Part shown: positions 1-7,140 of the stretch, one piece after another | Layout: each line of letters starts with the position of its first letter | Numbering within the stretch: position 1 is the stretch's first letter | Origin: Clostridia bacterium | GTDB taxonomy: Bacteria; Bacillota_A; Clostridia; Oscillospirales; CAG-272 | Length of the DNA: 18,860 bases | Assembly (NCBI GenBank): GCA_017631775.1 | Contig: JAGBSQ010000112.1 | Coordinates: 1 to 18,860, forward strand | Direction of reading: 5' to 3' | The notes under the pieces: generated by a model | The model's database searches: none | What the model was told of the DNA's origin: nothing | The model's input: only the letters and a program-made list of their open reading frames with translations | Program-made: the position numbers and the translations under genes

Positions 1-344
1 AAAAAGATGCCGCAAAGCGTTGCCAGGGTGACCGATGTATGAACTGTTTTTTGGATGCGATGCTCCTCTTTGGCTCCCACCGCGTGAGATACCATAATAC
101 CGGAGCCTACTGAAAGTCCTACAAAAAAGGTGATGATCATGCTCACCAAGGGTCCGCAAGCGCTTACGGCAGAGAGTGCGATCTCACGCGCCTCGGGAGT
201 TTCCCCACCCCATCTGCCAACCACAATGGTATCGGCCGTATTAAAAAGTTGATTGATAACAGACGTTGCCATCGTTGGCAACGCGAAGCGTGTCAAAAGA
301 GGAAGAATCTTCCCTTCTGTCATATCTATTTTAACCCTTGCCAT
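1..344 (-). CDS. MATE family efflux transporter (N-terminal part, cut by window edge)
   Basis: Only about the first 114 residues are in the window. The reverse-strand translation begins MARVKIDMTEGKILPLLTRF and continues with LPTMATSVINQLFNTADTIV, GRWGG and later VGLSVGSGIMVSHAVGAKEE. This is the usual start of clostridial MATE (DinF/NorM-like) transporters: the first helix with the NTADTIVVGR motif, then the GLSVG helix. MATE pumps are inner-membrane cation-coupled exporters of drugs or metabolites; the substrate cannot be told from this part. The ATG follows GGAGG at a normal distance and a strong sigma-A promoter lies upstream, so the gene is expressed on its own and not from the acyl-CoA synthetase operon before it, which ends in a terminator. 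Confidence 0.9.
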   Translation of the reverse strand, partial: MARVKIDMTEGKILPLLTRFALPTMATSVINQLFNTADTIVVGRWGGETPEAREIALSAVSACGPLVSMIITFFVGLSVGSGIMVSHAVGAKEEHRIQKTVHTSVTLATLCGIF

Positions 345-380
345 GTCTTCCTCCAAGGATGCTTTTTTCGTTCGTGGGAT

Positions 381-409
381 ATTTTACACCTCTTTGGCAC
401 AAATGTCAA
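381..409 (-). promoter_or_regulatory. Sigma-A promoter of the MATE gene
   Basis: Reading the minus strand, TTGACA (404-409), a 17-bp spacer and TAAAAT (381-386) precede the MATE start by about 37 bp. It lies after the terminator of the upstream operon. Confidence 0.85.
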
Positions 410-440
410 GTAAAAAACAAAAAATCTTTGCAAGAATATA

Positions 441-473
441 AAAAAAGAACGGCACGCGGGTGCCGTTCTTTTT
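441..473 (-). terminator. Rho-independent terminator of the TetR/acyl-CoA synthetase operon
   Basis: A 9-bp perfect stem, GAACGGCAC/GTGCCGTTC with loop GCGG, is flanked by A and T runs. On the minus strand the hairpin is followed by a T-rich run. It begins 11 bp after the synthetase stop codon. Confidence 0.9.
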
Positions 474-483
474 GTTATTGGAA

Positions 484-2178
484 TTAGTCAATAGACATAT
501 CGAGCTTAAATCTCATAATTTTGCGCAGAGTGTTCTTGGGGAACTCGGTGTCACGAACCTTGAGAACGCCGATCTTCTTGTAAGGAACTGCATTACGGTT
601 GTAATCGTCAACATACTTTTGCAGGTGTGCCTTAATATCGGTAATGTTGTTCTTTTGGATATATTCGTTATCGGGATAAACCTCTGCAACGATAGCATTG
701 TGCTCCATGCCTCTCTTGCTTTGACCCTCGTAAACGATAATGTCGATAACACCGGGAGTTGCAACGAGTTCGTTTTCGATCTCCTCGGGGTAAACGTTCT
801 TACCGTTGGAAAGGATAATGAGGTTCTTCTTACGGCCGGTAATATAGAGAACGTTGTTCTTATCGAGCTTACCGTAGTCACCGGTCTTAAAGTAGCCTTC
901 CTCGTCGATAGCATCCTTGGTTGCGGCTTCATCCTTAAAGTAACCGAGCATTACGTTAGGACCGGTTACCCAAATTTCGCCTTCGCCATCCTCGTTGGGA
1001 TGGTCGATCTTAACGGTATCGATGTCAAGAACGTGACCAACGCTTCCGCGTACGGGGTGCTTGCTGCGGTTAACCGCAATAATGGGAGCGCACTCGGTAA
1101 TGCCGTAGCCGTTGAGGGTGGAAATGCCGATCGCTTCAAAGAAGTTAAGAATTTCAGGGTTGATGGGTGCACCGCCGGAAATGATCATTTTAACCTTGCC
1201 GCCGAATGCTGCGCGGATCTCGCCAAAGAGCTTTGCGCGCATATCGATGCCAACCTTGAGGGCCGCGTTGCTCACCTTGATCATACGGGCAACCAGCTTT
1301 TCCTTCTTCTTTTCCTTCAGGTTTGCCATAATGCGGCGGTAGAATGTTTCGAGATAAAGAGGAACGATAACCAAGTGCTCGGGTTCTTGCTCCTTGAGTT
1401 CCTTTGCTACGTAACGCAGACCACCGGAAATGTAGATCTCACTACCGATCATCATGTGGCCAATGAGCATTACCGAAGAACCAAAGGTGTGGTGAGGAGG
1501 CAGAACGCCTACGGTCTTTTTACCGAAATCCATGTAAGGAATAACGGAGGAAAGGTCGGAAAGGATTGCATTTTGAGAAAGCATTACGCCCTTGCCCTTG
1601 CCGGTGGTACCGGAGGTAAATACGAGCAGGGACATTGTGTGAGAATCGATGGGAGCATTAAAGTATGCATCGGGATCAGCCTCAAACTTTGCTCTGCCCT
1701 TTTCGATCAAAGAAGCGATGGAAAGATCGTCTTCCTTGCCGCCAAGGTAAACGGTGGGGGTTGCAAAACGAACCTTTTCTTCAATAACAGCAGCCTTTTC
1801 CTTAAGATCTGCATCGCAGAAAAGGAAGTCAGCATCTGCACGCTCAACGGTTGCAGCAAGATCTTCTGCTTGCCAGTCGCGGTCAAGAGGGATCAAAACG
1901 CCGCCGATGGAGAGAGTTGCATAGTAAAGTGTTGCCCAGTCATAGGAAAGCTTGCCGATAACAACGCAGTGTCTGCCTGCACAGCCCATAGAAAGAAGCT
2001 CACTTGCCAAAGCGCGTACGTCGTTGCGGAACTCGATAAAGCTCTTCTTTTCAACCTCAGCGCGAGGTGTGGGACGGAAGGAGTAAACAGTATCATCGCC
2101 ATAAGTTTCTGCACCCCATTCTACAAGTGCTCTAACGTTATCAAAATATCGGGGCTCGTGGATCATATCCTTATTCAT
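484..2178 (-). CDS. AMP-binding long-chain fatty acid--CoA ligase-like protein
   Basis: A 564-residue member of the ANL adenylating superfamily. It likely activates a fatty or other carboxylic acid with ATP to an acyl-adenylate and then forms the CoA thioester, in the cytoplasm or at the membrane face. Motifs are in order and complete: P-loop FTSGTTGKGKG (187-197), YGITE (358-362), TGD (432-434), hinge GRKKN (448-452), and the C-terminal catalytic lysine in FPKNTLRKI (about Lys553). The length and the NGYGITECAPII block fit COG1022-like long-chain synthetases, but substrate chain length cannot be read from sequence. The ATG at 2178 is preceded by GAAAGGAA. It lies 62 bp downstream of the TetR gene with no terminator between, so the two are probably one transcript from the TetR promoter. 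The ligand sensed by TetR may be the substrate or product of this enzyme (inference). Confidence 0.9.
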   Translation of the reverse strand: MNKDMIHEPRYFDNVRALVEWGAETYGDDTVYSFRPTPRAEVEKKSFIEFRNDVRALASELLSMGCAGRHCVVIGKLSYDWATLYYATLSIGGVLIPLDRDWQAEDLAATVERADADFLFCDADLKEKAAVIEEKVRFATPTVYLGGKEDDLSIASLIEKGRAKFEADPDAYFNAPIDSHTMSLLVFTSGTTGKGKGVMLSQNAILSDLSSVIPYMDFGKKTVGVLPPHHTFGSSVMLIGHMMIGSEIYISGGLRYVAKELKEQEPEHLVIVPLYLETFYRRIMANLKEKKKEKLVARMIKVSNAALKVGIDMRAKLFGEIRAAFGGKVKMIISGGAPINPEILNFFEAIGISTLNGYGITECAPIIAVNRSKHPVRGSVGHVLDIDTVKIDHPNEDGEGEIWVTGPNVMLGYFKDEAATKDAIDEEGYFKTGDYGKLDKNNVLYITGRKKNLIILSNGKNVYPEEIENELVATPGVIDIIVYEGQSKRGMEHNAIVAEVYPDNEYIQKNNITDIKAHLQKYVDDYNRNAVPYKKIGVLKVRDTEFPKNTLRKIMRFKLDMSID

Positions 2179-2240
2179 AATAATAAATTCCTTTCGGTAT
2201 CAATTTATGTGATTTGATTTTTCTTATTGGACAAAACGAG

Positions 2241-2849
2241 TTACGAAGCCGTGCTGACTTCTTTGGGGGTGGCTCTCAAGCCATCGAGGATAATGCCAAA
2301 GCTGTATTTACAATTTTTGATGGCCTCTCCTTTGGGAATACCTCTGCCAACGGCATCGGCATTAAAGCCACGCCAAAAACACCAAAGCGAATAATTTAAC
2401 ATATCCACGTCGGCGTCTGCCCTAACGTAGCCCTTCTCCTTTGCGTAAATGAGCATTTTCTTAATGTTGCTCATCCACCATTCGTAGTTACTATGCGAAC
2501 GGGAGTCATTTTCGAACATGTAGTGGTTAAACTGTTTTTTAAGATCGTAAGAGCGAATAAGCGTATTGGCAACCATATCGGTGACGCGTTCAAAAAATTC
2601 TTCTTGAGTGTCACACTTCCAGTTAACGTTTGTTCTGATCTGCTCGCTTACCTTTTGGTAAACAACGTCCAAAACATCGTCTACGTTGCGAAAACGGTTG
2701 TAAAATACGCGATTGGTGATGCCAAGCTCTAAAAGAATTTTGCGCACGTTAACAGTGTGTGCACCGTTTGTCATTGCCATGCGTTCGGTAACCTCGATAA
2801 TTCTCTCAGACATTTCATCAACGATCAAGCCGTTTTGTGAGACTGCCAC
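2241..2849 (-). CDS. TetR/AcrR family transcriptional repressor
   Basis: A 202-residue protein with a TetR-type helix-turn-helix at about residues 33-54 (VNVRKILLELGITNRVFYNRF) and a helical ligand/dimer domain behind it. The GITNRVFYNRF recognition helix and length near 200 are typical. The start is GTG at 2849, with AAGGAAGG upstream at good spacing. An in-frame ATG lies at codon 13, but the GTG is the one with a ribosome binding site. The gene is first in an operon with the acyl-CoA synthetase. Its promoter holds two copies of a CACACAGTGTG palindrome, one between the -35 and -10 boxes and one just after the -10, which strongly suggests autorepression. By genomic context a fatty acid or acyl-CoA is the best guess for inducer; this is inference. 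Confidence 0.9.
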   Translation of the reverse strand: MAVSQNGLIVDEMSERIIEVTERMAMTNGAHTVNVRKILLELGITNRVFYNRFRNVDDVLDVVYQKVSEQIRTNVNWKCDTQEEFFERVTDMVANTLIRSYDLKKQFNHYMFENDSRSHSNYEWWMSNIKKMLIYAKEKGYVRADADVDMLNYSLWCFWRGFNADAVGRGIPKGEAIKNCKYSFGIILDGLRATPKEVSTAS

Positions 2850-2868
2850 AAATTCACCTTCCTTTCAG

Positions 2869-2901
2869 CACACAGTGTGTCCATTATAGCACACAGTGTG
2901 C
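2869..2901. promoter_or_regulatory. Twin palindromic operator, probably bound by the adjacent TetR
   Basis: Two copies of CACACAGTGTG lie at 2869-2879 and 2890-2900. The second extends to a perfect 13-bp palindrome, GCACACAGTGTGC. Their centres (2874 and 2895) are 21 bp apart, two helical turns, so two dimers would sit on the same DNA face. One copy fills the promoter spacer and the other covers the likely start of transcription. Confidence 0.8.
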
Positions 2902-2911
2902 CAAATGTCAA
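2883..2911 (-). promoter_or_regulatory. Promoter of the TetR/acyl-CoA synthetase operon
   Basis: On the minus strand TTGACA (2906-2911), a 17-bp spacer and a perfect TATAAT (2883-2888). This is a near-consensus sigma-A promoter overlapped by both operators, as expected for a strong promoter kept off by a repressor. Confidence 0.9.
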
Positions 2912-2990
2912 TGTTTTCCTTTGATTGTTAACATTCAGTTCACATTTGAGGCTGTTTTTTATGATTTTTTGTAAATTTTTCGCGCTTTGG

Positions 2991-3019
2991 TTGCATTTTT
3001 TATCGGCTTGGAGTATTAT
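2991..3019 (+). promoter_or_regulatory. Probable promoter of the flavin reductase-like gene
   Basis: TTGCAT (2991-2996), 17-bp spacer, TATTAT (3014-3019), about 34 bp before the start codon. It is weaker than its neighbours, and no copy of the TetR palindrome overlaps it. Confidence 0.65.
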
Positions 3020-3052
3020 ATTAGGTAGATACATTGAAAGGAAGGTACTCCT

Positions 3053-3559
3053 ATGAACACATTCGAACACGTTCGCGCACAGGAAGTTGATGCTATTTTT
3101 AACCGCATTGACAAGCAATGGATGCTCATTAGTGCCACCGACGGCGAGCGCGCAAACACCATGACCGCCTCTTGGGGCGCTATGGGAATTTTGTGGCACA
3201 AGCCCGTTGCCATTTGCTTTATTCGCCCCCAACGTTACACCTATCAATTCACCGAAAAAAGCGATTATCTCTCGCTTGCATTCCTTGGTGAAGAATACCG
3301 CGATGCACTTGTTTTTTGCGGCCGCAACAGCGGACGCGACGGCGACAAATTTGAAAGATCCGGCCTGACCTGCGCCTACACCGAGAGTGGTGTCCCCTAC
3401 CCAGAAGAGGCTCAAATGGTCATGATTTGCCGCAAGCTGTATGCCGATGATATGAAAAAATCTGCCTTTGTGGATACCGATATGTTCAAGCACTACCCCA
3501 TTGACGACTTCCACCGCGTTTACATTTGCGAGATCGAAGACGTTCTTGTAAGAAAATAA
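3053..3559 (+). CDS. Flavin reductase-like (flavoredoxin-type) FMN-binding protein
   Basis: A 168-residue protein of the flavin reductase-like domain family (split beta-barrel). Members bind FMN and move electrons, reduce free flavin or reduce small molecules. The recognisable parts are ANTMTASWGAMGILWHKPVA (34-53) and RPQRYT (58-63), the usual FMN phosphate/isoalloxazine contact region, followed by SDYLSLAFL. Single-domain length is normal for clostridial members, often annotated as flavoredoxin. ATG at 3053 follows AAAGGAAGG with 7 bp spacing. The gene diverges from the TetR operon and has its own promoter. A new promoter lies right after its stop, so it is probably monocistronic. The physiological substrate is not evident. 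Confidence 0.85.
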   Translation: MNTFEHVRAQEVDAIFNRIDKQWMLISATDGERANTMTASWGAMGILWHKPVAICFIRPQRYTYQFTEKSDYLSLAFLGEEYRDALVFCGRNSGRDGDKFERSGLTCAYTESGVPYPEEAQMVMICRKLYADDMKKSAFVDTDMFKHYPIDDFHRVYICEIEDVLVRK

Positions 3560-3569
3560 TATGCAAAAG

Positions 3570-3597
3570 GCGCGGCAAATATTGACATTTGTCGCGC
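3570..3597. promoter_or_regulatory. Inverted repeat around the -35 box of the ECF S-component promoter
   Basis: GCGCGGCAAAT (3570-3580) and ATTTGTCGCGC (3587-3597) are inverted copies matching at 10 of 11 positions, separated by 6 bp that start the TTGACA box. No T run follows, so it is unlikely to be a terminator. It could be an operator for a repressor of the transporter; the regulator is unknown. Confidence 0.5.
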
Positions 3598-3610
3598 ATT
3601 GTGCTACAAT
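3582..3610 (+). promoter_or_regulatory. Sigma-A promoter of the ECF S component/MFS unit
   Basis: TTGACA (3582-3587), 17-bp spacer, TACAAT (3605-3610), about 50 bp before the start codon. It lies directly behind the flavin reductase stop codon. Confidence 0.85.
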
Positions 3611-3625
3611 AGTGCTGTTCAATCT

Positions 3626-3644
3626 TCCATCCTTGACGGATGGA
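3626..3644 (+). other. Short leader hairpin before the ECF S-component ribosome binding site
   Basis: TCCATCC/GGATGGA (7-bp perfect stem, loop TTGAC) sits in the roughly 40-nt leader, just 2 bp before the AAGGAGG site (3647-3653). It may tune translation. The leader is too short for any vitamin riboswitch I can recognise. Confidence 0.45.
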
Positions 3645-3659
3645 GCAAGGAGGACTTCT

Positions 3660-4259
3660 ATGTTGACAAAGGACAACCAAAGAAAACTCATCTACACGGC
3701 AATGTTTGCCGCTGTTGTAGTTGTTTTGCAAATGTTTGTTTCCATTCCCATTGGAATGTTCACAATTACCCTCACCCTTGTTCCCGTAATGCTCGGTGCC
3801 ATTCTTTTTGGACCCATCAGCGGTGCGATCCTTGGCGGTGTATTCGGCGTGGTCGTTGCCATTCAGGTAATCACCGGCGCGGCAGGCCCTGCCAGCACAC
3901 TCATGCTGGTACAAGCACCCGTTACCACCGTTGTTCTCTGCATCCTTAAGGGTGCCGTTGCAGGTCTTGCTTCGGGCTTGGTCTACAAGGCTGTGGCAAA
4001 GCGTGAAAAATCCAATCTCGCCGTTATTCTCTCGGCGGTGGTCTGCCCCATTGTCAACACCGGCATCTTTTGCTTGGGTCTTGTGGTATTCTACAACAAC
4101 CTGCTCAACGAATGGGCGATCGCGGGCGACTATGCCAGCGCATTCACCTTTATTATTCTCGGTTTGATAGGACTGAACTTTGTTATAGAGTTTGCCGTAA
4201 ACGTATTGCTCATTCCCGTAGCACTCAGAATGATTAAAATTGTAAAGAGACTTATTTGA
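3660..4259 (+). CDS. ECF transporter S component (substrate-binding membrane subunit)
   Basis: A 199-residue, very hydrophobic protein with about six helices. The N-terminus reads MLTKDNQRKLIYTAMFAAVV, followed by a GMFTITLTLVPVMLGAILFG stretch and GPISGAILGGVFGVVVAI, typical of S components of energy-coupling factor transporters. These capture a vitamin or similar micronutrient and work with a shared EcfA/A'/T module encoded elsewhere. I cannot assign the vitamin. The ATG at 3660 is chosen because AAGGAGG precedes it by 6 bp and lies downstream of the promoter. A longer in-frame reading from 3561 would start upstream of that promoter's -10. The MFS gene starts 1 bp after its stop, so the two are likely co-transcribed. 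Confidence 0.88.
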   Translation: MLTKDNQRKLIYTAMFAAVVVVLQMFVSIPIGMFTITLTLVPVMLGAILFGPISGAILGGVFGVVVAIQVITGAAGPASTLMLVQAPVTTVVLCILKGAVAGLASGLVYKAVAKREKSNLAVILSAVVCPIVNTGIFCLGLVVFYNNLLNEWAIAGDYASAFTFIILGLIGLNFVIEFAVNVLLIPVALRMIKIVKRLI

Positions 4260-4260
4260 T

Positions 4261-5508
4261 ATGAAATCGAAAATTGCACCCGCCGCCCAAAAAATCGCAT
4301 ATTTTTTGGCGGCGGTTTATTTTACAAGCTATTGTATGCGCGTAAACCTTGCGGTAATGCTGGTAAAGATTTGCAGCGAGATGCAGGTTGAAAAATCGGC
4401 ACTTGCCATTGTTATCACAGGTCTTACCGTAGCATACGGCGCAGGACAGGTCGTCAGCGGCTTTCTCGGTGACCGCCTCAAGCCCTATCACATTATTCCT
4501 GCAGGACTAGCGCTTGCGGTTTTGTGTAACGTGGGAATTTTCTTCTCTACCACCATTCCCGCAATGACCGTTATTTGGAGTGTCAACGGCTTTGCCCACG
4601 CGCTCCTGTGGCCTCCCATCGTACGCTTGATGTCAACGTACTTGCCCGCCAAGGATTACAGCTTTGCGGCAGTTCGCGTCAATCAGGGTTCCTCCATCGC
4701 TACCGTTTCTCTCTACCTCTTCTGCCCTCTTTTGTTGGGCTTTATGGAGTGGCGCACCATTATGCTCCTTTGCGCCGCTTGGGGTGCCGTTATGGTCACA
4801 CTTTGGTTCATCCTCTACCCCCGCGTTTTCACCAACGCCGTAGAACAGGAAGAAAAGCCGCAAGTCCCCGCTCCCGAGCAAAAGGCTCTGCCGGTTCCGC
4901 TTTACATATTCGGTGCGATCGCCCTCATTATGCCGGGCATTATGCTGCAGGGTATGCTGCGTGACGGTGTGACCAACTGGATGCCCTCCTTCCTTTTGGA
5001 GACCTTTGGGCTGAGCGAGGAAAACTCGATCATTTCAACGGTTATTCTGGCGATCTTTACAATGATCAGCTACTCTGCATTCCGCGCTTTGCAACAAAGA
5101 TTCTTTAAAAACGAAGTCACCTGCGCCGCAACCATTTTTGCCGGCTCCGCGATTGTTTGTGCGATTTTATTTGTTGTAAACCTTTTTGCCCCCGCAGCCG
5201 CCCTGATCCCATCCCTTATTTTAATGGCGCTGACCGTTGCCGCAATGCACGGCATCAACTTGATGCTCATTTCTATCGTTCCGCGCAGATTTGTGGTTTT
5301 TGGCAAGGTTTCGACCTATTCCGGCATTCTTAATGCCTCGACCTACGTTGGCGCGGCACTCTCTACCTATGGTTTTGCCGCACTTGCCGAGACCTTTGAT
5401 TGGAATTTCACCATTCTCACATGGGTCATCATTTCGCTTGTGGGCGCCGCCGTTTGCTTTTTTGGGGCGCGTATTTGGCAAAGACACTTGGACGAACACC
5501 AATTTTAA
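4261..5508 (+). CDS. MFS transporter, organophosphate antiporter (GlpT/UhpT)-like
   Basis: A 415-residue, 12-helix permease. The first helix continues into SYCMRVNLAVMLV, with Arg27 in the place of the phosphate-contacting arginine of GlpT-like proteins. The loop GQVVSGFLGDRLKPY fits the MFS helix 2-3 motif, and a charged linker at about residues 196-213 separates the two halves. Exchange of an organic phosphate or another anion is possible but unproven. The ATG follows the S-component stop by 1 bp with only a weak AGAGA site, so translation is probably coupled. The first 60 bases contain a strong terminator-like hairpin, described separately. A start at the next ATG (4336) would delete half of the first helix and is less likely. 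Confidence 0.85.
   Translation: MKSKIAPAAQKIAYFLAAVYFTSYCMRVNLAVMLVKICSEMQVEKSALAIVITGLTVAYGAGQVVSGFLGDRLKPYHIIPAGLALAVLCNVGIFFSTTIPAMTVIWSVNGFAHALLWPPIVRLMSTYLPAKDYSFAAVRVNQGSSIATVSLYLFCPLLLGFMEWRTIMLLCAAWGAVMVTLWFILYPRVFTNAVEQEEKPQVPAPEQKALPVPLYIFGAIALIMPGIMLQGMLRDGVTNWMPSFLLETFGLSEENSIISTVILAIFTMISYSAFRALQQRFFKNEVTCAATIFAGSAIVCAILFVVNLFAPAAALIPSLILMALTVAAMHGINLMLISIVPRRFVVFGKVSTYSGILNASTYVGAALSTYGFAALAETFDWNFTILTWVIISLVGAAVCFFGARIWQRHLDEHQF
4280..4323 (+). other. Terminator-like hairpin inside the start of the MFS gene
   Basis: CCGCCGCC (4280-4287) and AAAAAAT (4289-4295) pair with ATTTTTT (4301-4307) and GGCGGCGG (4308-4315). That gives 15 bp with one bulged C and loop CGCAT, followed by TTTATTTT. 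It begins 20 bp into the coding sequence and could lower expression of the permease relative to the S component. Confidence 0.55.
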
Positions 5509-5514
5509 CCGATT

Positions 5515-5547
5515 GAAAGTGTACTGCGGTACACTTTCTTTTGTTTT
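5515..5547 (+). terminator. Terminator of the ECF S component/MFS unit
   Basis: A perfect 10-bp stem, GAAAGTGTAC/GTACACTTTC with loop TGCG, is followed by TTTTGTTTT, 6 bp after the MFS stop. Confidence 0.9.
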
Positions 5548-5569
5548 CCCTCCCGTTGAAATTTGGGTA

Positions 5570-5598
5570 TTGAAAAAAGAGGAAAAATGTGTTATACT
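5570..5598 (+). promoter_or_regulatory. Promoter of the HxxxDG acyltransferase operon
   Basis: TTGAAA (5570-5575), 17-bp spacer, TATACT (5593-5598), about 50 bp before the ATG. Confidence 0.75.
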
Positions 5599-5649
5599 GT
5601 AAGTGATAGAACGACCCCACCGTATTCTTTGACAAGAAATGAGGTTTTT

Positions 5650-7140
5650 ATGAAAAATACAAAAACCAAATTTGCAGCCTTTGCAGAAACCCTCTCCCCA
5701 AACGAAAACCAACTGCTCGAACAGTTCTTTTCGGAGTTTGATAGCCATTTTTTGGTATCCAAAAAGAGCAAAAAGCAATTTAAGGGAGATTTTGAAGCAG
5801 TGATTATGCTGCTGTATAAAAAAGGTGTGCCGATGGAGGAGATCCTTGAGCGTATAGCTCTCTCCAACCTCGGTGGCTTTTATGCGCGCCCTTCGGTTAT
5901 GTGGTTCCCACTTGACAATGCCGCAAAGATCTACCCCATTTCAATGGAGCATGGCAGCCAACAGGTATTCCGCCTGGCGGTTTACTTCAAAGAGGACGTC
6001 ATTCCCGAGCTTTTGCAAATGGCGCTCACTTTTACCATCAAGCGCTACTCCAGCTTTGCAACCACCCTCAAAAAAGGCTTCTTTTGGCATTACCTCGATA
6101 TGGTCAAGCGCCGTTTTTCGATCGAAGAAGAACACGACGTCCCCTGCCAACCCATAAAGGTCTCTATGAGCGGCTCGCAATCCTTCCGCTTGATGTACTA
6201 CAAAAACCGCGTAAGCGCCGAGTTCTTTCACGTTTTGACAGACGGAACGGGTGCTATGACCTTTTTCAAATCCCTCATTTCGGAATATTTGCGTTTGTGT
6301 GGCGTAAAAGCACCTTTGGGTGATATTTGGGACGTTAACGAGACCCCGGTAAACGAGGAATTTGAAAACGCATTTGCCAAAGTTGAAAAGGCAAAAACGA
6401 GCTCCGGCTTTGTGGATAAGACCGCCGTACAAATGAACGGCAGATTGACCCGCCGCAGACCTTGCCGCGTTTTGCATTTAAAAATGAATGCCAACCGCTT
6501 GCACGAGGTCGCCAAGGCTCACGGCGCAACTGTAAGCGCCTATTTGCTGATGCAAATGTTTTATGCCTGCTCGGCCGCAACCGACGAAATGACCGGTGAA
6601 TTGAACATTCAACTCCCCGTTAATATGCGCAAATTCTACCCCACCAAAACCGTTCGCAACTTCTCCATGTATTGCGGCATTCGCATTCCGATGGAAAAGA
6701 TCGGAAGCAAGGAAGAAATGCTCAAGGAGATCAACGCTCAGATCCTTGAAAAAGCGGACAAGGAAAAAATGCGCGAAATGATAACCGCAACCGTTAACCT
6801 TGTTGGCTCGTTGCGCATCATTCCCCTTGCCATTAAGCAGCCCATTGCAAAATTTGTTTACGGCTTGCTTGGTGAAAAGATCTACACCACGACTTTTTCA
6901 AACCTTGGTGTGGTTCGTATGCCCGAGGAGCTTTTGGAACACATTGACTGCATGGACTTTTGCCTTGGCGCTCAGGTGACAAACCGATTGGCATGTGCCG
7001 TTGTTACCTGCGGTGAGATTGCTACCTTCTCGATCTCCAAAATGACTGCTGACCCTGCTTTTGAAGAAAAGCTGTATCAGCTTTTGACAAATGACGAAAT
7101 TGAAATTGCGGTGGAAGGAAGTGAATACTATGCACGTTAA
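5650..7140 (+). CDS. HxxxDG acyltransferase of the condensation/alcohol acetyltransferase superfamily
   Basis: A 496-residue protein. After a helical N-terminal stretch (about 1-80) comes WFPLDNAAKIYPISM (85-99), the usual opening of this fold. Then follow the catalytic HVLTDG (His194-Gly199, matching HxxxDG), a second lobe with RNFSMYCGIRIP (336-347), and TTFSNLG (414-420), comparable to the SN-[VL]-G strand of condensation and wax ester synthase enzymes. These enzymes transfer an acyl group from a CoA or carrier thioester to an alcohol or amine. No carrier or adenylation domain is attached, so it is a stand-alone enzyme, not a peptide synthetase. ATG 5650 is chosen for the upstream GAGG and the promoter at 5570. 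An in-frame reading from 5563 would start before that promoter. It overlaps the next gene by 11 bp. The exact product is unknown. Confidence 0.75.
   Translation: MKNTKTKFAAFAETLSPNENQLLEQFFSEFDSHFLVSKKSKKQFKGDFEAVIMLLYKKGVPMEEILERIALSNLGGFYARPSVMWFPLDNAAKIYPISMEHGSQQVFRLAVYFKEDVIPELLQMALTFTIKRYSSFATTLKKGFFWHYLDMVKRRFSIEEEHDVPCQPIKVSMSGSQSFRLMYYKNRVSAEFFHVLTDGTGAMTFFKSLISEYLRLCGVKAPLGDIWDVNETPVNEEFENAFAKVEKAKTSSGFVDKTAVQMNGRLTRRRPCRVLHLKMNANRLHEVAKAHGATVSAYLLMQMFYACSAATDEMTGELNIQLPVNMRKFYPTKTVRNFSMYCGIRIPMEKIGSKEEMLKEINAQILEKADKEKMREMITATVNLVGSLRIIPLAIKQPIAKFVYGLLGEKIYTTTFSNLGVVRMPEELLEHIDCMDFCLGAQVTNRLACAVVTCGEIATFSISKMTADPAFEEKLYQLLTNDEIEIAVEGSEYYAR

Noticed and set aside
460..2217. 585-codon open frame on the plus strand, antisense to the acyl-CoA synthetase
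   Set aside because: The opposite strand encodes a complete adenylating enzyme with all motifs. The antisense frame has no family motif, runs through the operon terminator, and is explained by codon bias.
2926..2933. TGTTAACA palindrome between the TetR and flavin reductase promoters
   Set aside because: Eight bases in AT-rich DNA occur by chance; there is no second copy and it overlaps no promoter box.
3617..3655. Vitamin riboswitch in the ECF S-component leader
   Set aside because: The leader is only about 40 nt with one 7-bp hairpin and lacks the conserved cores of TPP, FMN, cobalamin, folate or preQ1 riboswitches as I know them.
2825..3691. 288-codon minus-strand frame opposite the flavin reductase
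   Set aside because: It spans several promoters and the real plus-strand gene, and has no recognisable domain.
5650..7140. Non-ribosomal peptide synthetase fragment
   Set aside because: The protein is complete with its own start and stop, and no carrier or adenylation domain is fused or adjacent.
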